A DNA stretch of 64,000 nucleotides from Candidatus Ribeiella danica. GTDB lineage: Bacteria; Chloroflexota; Chloroflexia; Chloroflexales; Roseiflexaceae. This document shows, one piece after another, positions 57,952 to 64,000 of this stretch. How positions within the stretch are numbered: the stretch's first letter is position 1; each line of letters opens with the position of its first letter. The DNA lies in assembly GCA_016717335.1 (NCBI GenBank), contig JADKFS010000002.1, positions 558,001 to 622,000 on the forward strand, in the 5' to 3' direction. The notes beneath the pieces were generated by a model. The model was not told the DNA's origin. It saw nothing but the letters and a program-made list of their open reading frames with translations, and made no database searches. The position numbers and the translations under genes are program-made.

Positions 57952-58482
57952 ATGACCAGGAAAAAAGTGCTCATCCCGCTCGACGGCTCGCCTCTGAGCC
58001 GCTCCATCCTGCCGCACGTCTGCCGGCTGCTTGGCGCCGGCGATCAGCAGATCATCCTGCTGCGCGTGGCCGAGCCACTCGCGGGCATCACCGGCGCGCC
58101 GCCGCGGCCGATCGCATTGGGCTGGACCGGCGCGATGTACGAGCACGCGCGGGATATCGAGTATGCCCGGCACCCGATCTACGCCAGCCAGCTGGAGCAG
58201 GGCCAGAGCGCGGAGTTCGAGCACGAGCTGCTGCCCGCCCGGCATCAGCTCGAGCAGCACGGCTACCACGTCACCACGATCGTGCGCTTTGGCCTGCCCG
58301 CCGACGAGATCATCGACATCGCGGAGCACGCCGCCGTCGACTTCGTGGCGATGGCAACGCACGGTGAGTCCGGGCTGCGCCGCATGGTTGTCGGCAGCGT
58401 CGCAGCGGATGTTCTGGCCCGGCTGCACGTCCCGATCTTGCTGATCCGCCCGTTCCCGGACGAGGCGAAGAAGCGCGGCTAG
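57952..58482 (+). CDS. Universal stress protein, single domain with insertion
   Basis: The 176-residue protein starts MTRKKVLIPLDGSPLSRSIL and ends with the ATP loop THGESGLRRMVVGSVAADV. It is longer than the usual 140-150 residues, with an extra segment of about 30 residues after the first strand-helix unit (ALGWTGAMYEHARDIEYARH). ATG 57952 has GAGGTG upstream; ATG 57925 is an alternative. Confidence 0.92.
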   Translation: MTRKKVLIPLDGSPLSRSILPHVCRLLGAGDQQIILLRVAEPLAGITGAPPRPIALGWTGAMYEHARDIEYARHPIYASQLEQGQSAEFEHELLPARHQLEQHGYHVTTIVRFGLPADEIIDIAEHAAVDFVAMATHGESGLRRMVVGSVAADVLARLHVPILLIRPFPDEAKKRG

Positions 58483-58511
58483 CACGGCGTGGCGGAAAGA
58501 CCTGCCTGGTC

Positions 58512-58578
58512 TTGGATGGAGGGCGGTCGAGGGTAGGCGGCGCGATTTGTCTTCCGCCGTCGGCCCTCCGTCAGTCAG
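58512..58578. repeat. Heptamer palindrome (GGAGGGC/GCCCTCC)
   Basis: ATGGAGGGCGGTCGAGGGTAG faces GTCTTCCGCCGTCGGCCCTCC. It lies between the universal stress protein and CBS genes. Confidence 0.7.
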
Positions 58579-58650
58579 GCCCGATAGCGATTCAACCGAC
58601 GTGTACCAGCCTGTTTGGTTTCGCGCCAGAGAGTATCGAGGAGGTGTGCT

Positions 58651-59145
58651 ATGGCAACCCAGACGACCGCCCACAAGGAACGTGTGAACATTCCGGTCGA
58701 GCATGAGATCCGCTTCTGGATGCGCGCTCCTGCGATCACGATCAATCTGGCCGCCCCGCTGAGCGAGGCGCTGGCGCTCATGCGCGAGCACGACATCCGG
58801 CGCCTGCCGGTGGTGATCGACACCGGCGAGCTGCGCGGCTTCATCACCCAGGGCGATATTCGCGGGGCCGACGTGCTGCGAGCCGCCGGGCTGGACCCGT
58901 TCGACATCGGCGAGGCGCTGCGGCGGGTCAAAGTCTACGAGATCATGAGCGATGACCCGATCACGATCACGGCCGAGACCAGCCTGCGCGAGGCCGCGAT
59001 GCTGATGATCGAGAATAAGATCGGCGGCCTGCCGGTCGTCGACGACGCCAACATGGTCGTAGGCATCGTCACCGAGAGCGACCTGTTCGAGGCGCTGGTC
59101 CAGCAGCTCGACCGCAGCCCGGCGCTGAGCGACGTCAAGAGCTGA
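58651..59145 (+). CDS. Two-CBS-domain protein
   Basis: The 164-residue protein is a bare CBS pair: WMRAPAITINLAAPLSEALA ... GFITQGDIRG and IMSDDPITITAETSLREAAM ... VVGIVTESDL. It probably binds AMP, ADP or SAM-like ligands. No enzyme or transporter domain is attached. GAGGAGGTG is the ribosome binding site. The gene stands alone on the + strand, downstream of a stress protein. Confidence 0.94.
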   Translation: MATQTTAHKERVNIPVEHEIRFWMRAPAITINLAAPLSEALALMREHDIRRLPVVIDTGELRGFITQGDIRGADVLRAAGLDPFDIGEALRRVKVYEIMSDDPITITAETSLREAAMLMIENKIGGLPVVDDANMVVGIVTESDLFEALVQQLDRSPALSDVKS

Positions 59146-59239
59146 GTCCGCCGCCTTCATCGGCATTGCAGGCGTGGCTCGCCACAGCGATCGTGGCGGG
59201 TAGGGGTTTGAGGGCGCGCCCTTGAAACCTCACGCTGAA

Positions 59240-59394
59240 GACATGATTCATCCCACAGTATACAATGGGGAGATCGTTCGTGGTTGTGGCGCGGCGGCTT
59301 TGCCGCCGCGCCACAACCACGAAAAAGAAACCCGCTCGCCTGGCAGGGGAGCGGGCAGGGGGTGGGGTTTGTACAATACGGGATGACTCATGTT
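59240..59394 (-). mobile_element. R2-family MITE, copy c
   Basis: Inverted relative to copies a and b. Ends are GACATGATTCATCCCAC and CGGGATGACTCATGTT. It contains the perfect CGTGGTTGTGGCGCGGCGGC hairpin. Shorter than copy a (155 against 222 bp) because the second GC-rich palindrome is missing. Confidence 0.8.
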
Positions 59395-59492
59395 CCCAAT
59401 AACATCACGCTGGTGGAACATCGACGGATCGAGCGGTTGGAGCGCGATCCATTCAGCCCTTTGGATGCCGGTAGTATCAGGAGGTACACACG

Positions 59493-60545
59493 ATGCCAAC
59501 CGCGATCGTCACCAATCCTCGGCACGCCTTGCACGACGAGCACGACCACGTCGAGCAGGCGGTCCGTCTGGAAGCGATCGAGCGCGCAATCGACGAGAGC
59601 GGCCTACGCGACGACCTGGTGGAGATCATGCCGCTGCCGGCCAGCGCGGCGCAGATCCTGGCCGTGCACCATCCGCGCGTGATCGAGATCGTGCGCGCGG
59701 CCTCGGCGCGCGGCGGCCGCTGGCTCGACCAAGACACCTACACCACCGCCGGCACGCTCGACGCGGCGCTGCTGGCGGCCGGGGCAGCCGTGCGCGCGGT
59801 CGAGGCGGTGATCAGCGGGCAGGTCTCGAACGCATTCGCGCTGGTGCGCCCGCCCGGCCACCACGCCACCTCGTCGCAGTCCATGGGCTTCTGCCTGTTC
59901 AATAATATCGCGATCGCCGCGCGCCACGCCACCCTGGCGCTGGGAGTCGAGCGAGTCGCGATCGTCGACTACGACGTGCACCACGGCAACGGCACGCAGG
60001 ACTGCTTCTACGACGATGGGCAGGTGCTGTTCTGCTCGACTCATGCCTCCCCGCTGTACCCCGAGAGCGGCGAGATCTACGAGTCCGGCCTCGAGGCCGG
60101 CTACGGGACGACCCTGAACATCCCGCTGCCGCACGGTGCCGGCGATCAGGCGCTCGGCATGGCGTTCGACGAGCTGATCGCGCCGGCGCTGCGCGATTTC
60201 ATGCCCGAGCTGATCCTGGTGTCGGCCGGCTACGATGGACACTGGGCCGACCCACTCGGCCCGCTGACGCTCTCGACCGCCGGCTACACCGCGCTGACGC
60301 GGCGCCTGGTCGATCTGGCGCGCGATATCTGTGGCGGGCGGATCGTGCTGGTGCTGGAGGGCGGATATGACCCAGCCGCGCTGAGCGCATGCGTGGTAGC
60401 CTCGCTGCGCGTGTTGATGGAGCAGCCGGTCGGCGAGGACGCGCTGGGGCCTTCGGGGATGGACGAGCCGAACATCGAGACGCTGGTCGAGCGCATCAGG
60501 AAGCAGCATCCCGCCTTCCAGAGCCTGCAGCTCGGGTGGATGTAA
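59493..60545 (+). CDS. HDAC/AcuC-family deacetylase
   Basis: The 350-residue arginase-fold protein has the class II HDAC motifs: RPPGHHA, FCLFNNIAIAARHA, IVDYDVHHGNGTQ (metal site), STHASPLYPESG and VSAGYDGHWADPLG, and LEGGYDP. The metal ligands and the charge-relay histidines are present. It likely removes acetyl groups from small molecules (acetylpolyamines) or proteins. TATCAGGAGG precedes the ATG. It is followed 12 bases later by the flavoprotein, so they form a pair. Confidence 0.94.
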   Translation: MPTAIVTNPRHALHDEHDHVEQAVRLEAIERAIDESGLRDDLVEIMPLPASAAQILAVHHPRVIEIVRAASARGGRWLDQDTYTTAGTLDAALLAAGAAVRAVEAVISGQVSNAFALVRPPGHHATSSQSMGFCLFNNIAIAARHATLALGVERVAIVDYDVHHGNGTQDCFYDDGQVLFCSTHASPLYPESGEIYESGLEAGYGTTLNIPLPHGAGDQALGMAFDELIAPALRDFMPELILVSAGYDGHWADPLGPLTLSTAGYTALTRRLVDLARDICGGRIVLVLEGGYDPAALSACVVASLRVLMEQPVGEDALGPSGMDEPNIETLVERIRKQHPAFQSLQLGWM

Positions 60546-60557
60546 TCCCAGAGAGGA

Positions 60558-61493
60558 ATGAAGCACATGTTTGATCTGATCATCATTGGCGGAGGCGCGG
60601 CCGGCCTCGCAGCCGCGTCGTATGCGCTTGCCAAACGCCTGGATGCCCTGGTGATCTACGAGGATCTGGACGGCAAAGCCGGCACGCGCCAGCACATCAC
60701 CGGCCAGATCGGCGAGGAGTTTTTGCCGGGCGCCGACGCGGTCCGCTCATTCGAGCGCTATGTGACGATCCGGGCCGGACACACGCTGCGCGATCAGGTT
60801 GTGGATATCACGAAGATCGGCAGCATCTTTCAGGTGCACACCAAACACCACGGTATGCGCGAGGGCCTGTCGGTGATCGTAGCGACCGGCGCGGCGCCGA
60901 TCCGGCTCGACGTGCCCGGCGCGAGCGAGCTGCTGGGCCAGGGGCTGGGCTACTCGGCGACGACGCACTCGCACCTGCTGGCGGGCAAGATCGCGGCGGT
61001 GATCGGCACGAGCGTGCGGGCGCTGCGCGGCGCCGGCGAGCTGGCGCGCATCGCCACCAAGGTCTACCTGATCGCGCCCGATCACCCGAGCGTGACCACG
61101 CCGCTCGCGGCGGCGCTGCGCCTGCGGCCCAACGTCGAGCTGCTGGAGGGGTACGAGGTGTGCGAGGTCGTCGGCGATCTGACGGTCGAGGCGCTGCTGC
61201 TCGCGCGCGAGGACGAGATCCGCCGGCTGCGCGTTGACGCGGCGTTCATCGACCTGGGCCTGATGCCCAACAGCGCCTGCGTGCGAAAGCTCGTGCAGAC
61301 CGACCCGGACGGCTTCATCTGGGTGGACGAGCGTAACGCAACCTCAGTGGTGGGCCTGTTCGCCGCCGGCGACGTGACGACCTCGTTCGGCGAGCAGATT
61401 CTGATCGCGATCGGCGACGGCGCGCGCGCGGCGCTCAGCGCCTACGACTACCTGTTGGCGCACACAGCGGTGCCAGAGGTGAGCGCCGTCTGA
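60558..61493 (+). CDS. Thioredoxin reductase-like flavoprotein lacking CxxC
   Basis: The 311-residue protein has LIIIGGGAAGLAAASYALAK and GLFAAGDVTTSFGEQILIAI. The second dinucleotide fold (AAVIGTSVRALRGAGEL) has lost the usual glycine pattern, and no CxxC is present. It is a paralogue of the 52072 protein and likely a reductase of the same kind. It starts 12 bases after the deacetylase gene and ends at a strong terminator. Confidence 0.87.
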   Translation: MKHMFDLIIIGGGAAGLAAASYALAKRLDALVIYEDLDGKAGTRQHITGQIGEEFLPGADAVRSFERYVTIRAGHTLRDQVVDITKIGSIFQVHTKHHGMREGLSVIVATGAAPIRLDVPGASELLGQGLGYSATTHSHLLAGKIAAVIGTSVRALRGAGELARIATKVYLIAPDHPSVTTPLAAALRLRPNVELLEGYEVCEVVGDLTVEALLLAREDEIRRLRVDAAFIDLGLMPNSACVRKLVQTDPDGFIWVDERNATSVVGLFAAGDVTTSFGEQILIAIGDGARAALSAYDYLLAHTAVPEVSAV

Positions 61494-61515
61494 GGCTGTT
61501 CGCCCCACGCTCCAG

Positions 61516-61547
61516 TCCCCCGCTCCCGTCGGCACGGGAGCGGGGGG
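61516..61547. terminator. Bidirectional terminator-like hairpin
   Basis: CCCCCGCTCCCGT and its inverse ACGGGAGCGGGGG around a CGGC loop, followed by CTCTTGATT, between convergent genes. Confidence 0.7.
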
Positions 61548-61623
61548 CTCTTGATTGGCGCCGGGGTTTCGGCTCCGCCGGGGCCTCGGTCCTGGCAGGG
61601 GATGAGGTGAGCCAGTTTTCGCC

Positions 61624-62856
61624 TCAGCGGTACAGCTGGGCGCGCTCCACGGCAACAGCCGCGCGGCCGGCAAACTCGCGCACCAGCGTCAGATCCTCGG
61701 CAGTGTACGGGCCGTCTGAGCCGGCCGTCAGCAGCGTCAGCGCGCCGACGACGCGCTCGCGGCTCTGGAGCGGCACGCAGATGCACGATACCGGCGCCAG
61801 CGCGCGCAGCAGGCGTTGGTGCTCGGCGTCGCGGCCAATCGCGCGCAGCAGGTCGTCGGAGATCGGCGCGCTCAGGCGGGGCGCGTCGGCGTAGAGCGCC
61901 ACCGGCTCGCCGCCGTGCCGCGCCGGGTCGGGCTGGTAGCGGCGCAGCTGCTTGTGTTCGGGCGGCTTGCCCAGCGCGCTCACGTGCCCGAGGGTCAGAC
62001 GGCGGATGCCGCCGTCGTGCTCGATCATGTCGAGCATACATAGGTCGGCCAGCGGCGGCACGAGCATTCCCACGGCGCGCCCCAGCGCGGCAGACTCGTC
62101 GAATGAGACAGCCAGCTGCAAGCTGGCGTCGATCAGCACCGCCAGCCGGCGCTGCGACACCTCGGCGCGCCGGCCAGGATCGACCGACGGCGCGTCTTTC
62201 CCGTCGGGCGCCACCAGCTCGTGCGCCTCCAGATCGGCCACGCGCCGCTCCAGCTCCGCGACCCTGGCCCTGAGCCGGCCGGCGGCGCGCTCGCGCTCGC
62301 TCGTCGCGCGCACGACCCAGCGCAGGCCGACCGCGCGACCCATGCCGCCGCGCGCCACCGACGCCGTCAGCTCTGCCTCGAACGGCGCGCCATTCCACGG
62401 CTGGAGACGGCACAGCAGCTCGACCGGCCGATCGGTCTGGCGCAAGTCCGCTATCTGCGAGCGGAAGGCGCGCCGCTCGCCCTCGGGCACGAACAGCGCC
62501 AGCGAGCGGCCGACCAGCATCTTCTCGGCGGAGTTGAGCAGCGTGGCGGTGGCCTGGTTAGCCTTGTGGATCGTGCCGTCCAGGCCAGTGACCAGATACC
62601 CGATCGGCGCGAGTTCAAACAGCTCGCGGTAGGTCTGGCGCTCGGACTCGACGGTCTCGCATGTATCGAGCAGGTACTCCTTCTGCTGCCGCAGCTCGTC
62701 CTGCATCGTCTGCAGCTCCTCAAGGGCCGCGTGCAATTCCTCGAAGGCTTCCGGCAGCAGGTCATGCGGCATCGGCGCGACGTCGGCGCTGCGGTAGAGC
62801 ACGCGCACGCGCTGGCGCATGGCCTCGATCTGATGGGTCAGCGTGTCGCTCTTCAT
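61624..62856 (-). CDS. PAS-GAF signalling protein
   Basis: The 410-residue protein has a coiled-coil start (residues 1-70), a PAS domain (about 73-190, with YRELFELAPIGYLVTGLDG), a second coiled coil (about 190-245, heavy in R and E) and a GAF domain (about 245-400). No kinase, GGDEF or HTH domain follows, and the protein ends shortly after the GAF core with AVAVERAQLYR. It would sense a small ligand or redox state and pass it to a partner, which is not visible here. Confidence 0.9.
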   Translation of the reverse strand: MKSDTLTHQIEAMRQRVRVLYRSADVAPMPHDLLPEAFEELHAALEELQTMQDELRQQKEYLLDTCETVESERQTYRELFELAPIGYLVTGLDGTIHKANQATATLLNSAEKMLVGRSLALFVPEGERRAFRSQIADLRQTDRPVELLCRLQPWNGAPFEAELTASVARGGMGRAVGLRWVVRATSERERAAGRLRARVAELERRVADLEAHELVAPDGKDAPSVDPGRRAEVSQRRLAVLIDASLQLAVSFDESAALGRAVGMLVPPLADLCMLDMIEHDGGIRRLTLGHVSALGKPPEHKQLRRYQPDPARHGGEPVALYADAPRLSAPISDDLLRAIGRDAEHQRLLRALAPVSCICVPLQSRERVVGALTLLTAGSDGPYTAEDLTLVREFAGRAAVAVERAQLYR

Positions 62857-63066
62857 ATGGGTGTCCCCTAAGAACTGAGCTGCGGGCCATGAGTGTTAGT
62901 AGCAAGAATCGTGCCACGCGAGCAACAGGCCAGATCCGCGATCTCAATCTGCGCCGTGCGCGGGCGCGGCAGGTCAAGCGCTGGTATAGCGATTGCTACC
63001 GTGCTCACTTCGATTCGTGTCTCTGTTCAAGCGAACGCGCCCGAGGGCACCCAACAGGAAGAGACT

Positions 63067-64000
63067 ATGCGACAGTTCTCGGCCGGGCAGCCGCGGATGA
63101 CGGCGCCAATCAGCCTGGCGCTCGCGGGCGTCAGCTCGGCGCTGGTCTACGGCGCGATCTACCTGCGGCTCCCGCTGGCGCGCACCTACGGAATCCCACT
63201 GCTGAACCTCAACAACATCGCTCCAGCGGAGTGGCCGACCGGCCTGCTGGTAGTCGGGTGCATTGCCTTCTTGTTCGGCGCGTACCTGCTTGGCGCACTC
63301 TCGCTGGCGCGCGGCCCAGCCGATCGCCGGGCGCCGCTGCTGATCGCCGGCGGCGGGATCGCATTCGTGGCGCTGCTGCTGCTCGTCCACCCGATGACGT
63401 CGACCGACGTGTACGACTACCTGTTCCGCGGCCGCATGCTGGCGCGCTACGGCGCCAACCCGTTCGTGGCCACGCCGTCGGAGTTCAAGAGCGACCCGCT
63501 GATCCGCTACGTCGCCTGGAAGCAGGCCGTGACCGCGTATGGCCCGCTGTGGGAGGGCTTGAGCTGGGTGGTGGCGCGGCTGGCCGGCGAGATGCCCGGC
63601 CCGGCGCCGCTCGATCCCTCGGCGCAGCTGCTGCGGCTGATCGTCGCCTACAAGATCGTGGCGGCGCTGGGCTTCCTGCTGTGCGGCGCCGCGATCTGGA
63701 TCGCGCTCGGGCGGGCCGCCCCCGAGCACCGCCAGCTCGGCCTATACCTGTGGCTCTGGAACCCGCTCGCGCTCTGGGAGACCATCGGCGTCGCCCACAA
63801 CGACGCATGGATGGCGCTGTGCATCGTGCTGGCGATAGCGGCCTTCAGGACGAGACCAGGAGACCAGGAGACCAGGAGACCAGGAGACCAGGAGCGAGTG
63901 CCGCGATACACCCTGATCTCTTTGCTGCCCATCCTGGCGGCGCTGCTGGCGCTGGCGGCCGGCGGGCTGATCAAGTACGTCGCGTTCTTCTTCGGCCCGG
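63067..64000 (+). CDS. GT87/MptB-like membrane glycosyltransferase (3' partial)
   Basis: The visible 311 residues are mostly hydrophobic helices. Between the second and third helices lie HPMTSTDVYDYLFRGRMLAR, YGANPFV and the luminal ERYGP-type region (VTAYGPLWEGL), which are typical of polyprenol-phosphate-dependent mannosyltransferases (GT87 and MptA/B). The reading frame runs off the end of the window. Residues of about 261-277 (RTRPGDQETRRPGDQER) are translated from a GAGACCAG octamer array, in frame between two membrane helices. It would add sugars to a lipid-linked glycan in the envelope. Confidence 0.82.
   Translation, partial: MRQFSAGQPRMTAPISLALAGVSSALVYGAIYLRLPLARTYGIPLLNLNNIAPAEWPTGLLVVGCIAFLFGAYLLGALSLARGPADRRAPLLIAGGGIAFVALLLLVHPMTSTDVYDYLFRGRMLARYGANPFVATPSEFKSDPLIRYVAWKQAVTAYGPLWEGLSWVVARLAGEMPGPAPLDPSAQLLRLIVAYKIVAALGFLLCGAAIWIALGRAAPEHRQLGLYLWLWNPLALWETIGVAHNDAWMALCIVLAIAAFRTRPGDQETRRPGDQERVPRYTLISLLPILAALLALAAGGLIKYVAFFFGP
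63847..63897. repeat. Octamer array (AGACCAGG) in glycosyltransferase gene
   Basis: Six tandem copies of the octamer AGACCAGG/AGGAGACC. They are translated in frame as RPGDQET-type repeats. Confidence 0.9.

Overview
The window reads as a GC-rich chromosome segment from a filamentous or aerobic member of the Chloroflexota (inference). Supporting signs are a kinase fused to a PQQ propeller, an archaeal-type XPB/Bax1 helicase-nuclease pair, a NACHT-sulfatase-modifying-domain protein, many universal stress proteins, and a dense load of short palindromic 7-8 bp tandem repeats. No rRNA, CRISPR array or complete insertion sequence was seen. Both edges cut genes: a kinase at the left and a glycosyltransferase at the right.

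Layout. 0-5.4 kb: Ser/Thr phospho-signalling set (kinase-PQQ, PP2C phosphatase, VWA protein, zinc-ribbon FHA protein) plus a small conserved protein. 5.5 kb: a selenocysteine tRNA. 5.6-9.5 kb: a lower-GC island with a MITE, a RecQ helicase fused to a phosphoribosyltransferase, and a DprA-like protein; this is the best candidate for an undescribed (defence or recombination) system. 9.5-16 kb: complete [NiFe]-hydrogenase maturation set, hypF divergent from hypABCDE, with no structural hydrogenase in view. 16.6-20.8 kb: DinB-like, TPR, GNAT, class-I amidotransferase and hydrolase genes. 20.8-25.2 kb: phenylacetyl-CoA epoxidase-like paaABC behind a fused two-domain E1 dehydrogenase. 25.6-30.5 kb: Sak4-like ATPase, thioredoxin-reductase-like protein, DUF4242, a secreted protein, GNAT and NUDIX. 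30.6-32.3 kb: promoter, SAM-I riboswitch and terminator ahead of a SufS-type cysteine desulfurase. 32.5-39.3 kb: two-component system, small proteins, FAD reductase, LuxR relic and ABC exporter. 39.8-42.9 kb: STAND NTPase with a response regulator. 43.4-47.2 kb: HhH protein, XPB and Bax1 behind a consensus promoter and an SOS-like box. 48.4-61.5 kb: a stress/redox cluster with seven universal stress proteins, two CBS proteins, OsmC, two flavin reductase-like proteins, a phosphoribosyltransferase and an HDAC-like deacetylase. 61.6-64 kb: PAS-GAF protein and a partial glycosyltransferase.

Three patterns cut across the annotation. First, short palindromic clusters of 7-8 bp repeats occur in most intergenic spaces and also sit in frame inside at least six genes, form the ends of others, and extend one helix of the SAM riboswitch. 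Second, three families of larger hairpin-rich, non-coding mobile repeats (called R1, R2 and R3 here) recur. Third, a 39-nt motif with exactly fixed spacing lies upstream of four universal stress protein genes, which suggests a shared regulator. All functions were assigned by reading motifs, without database searches.
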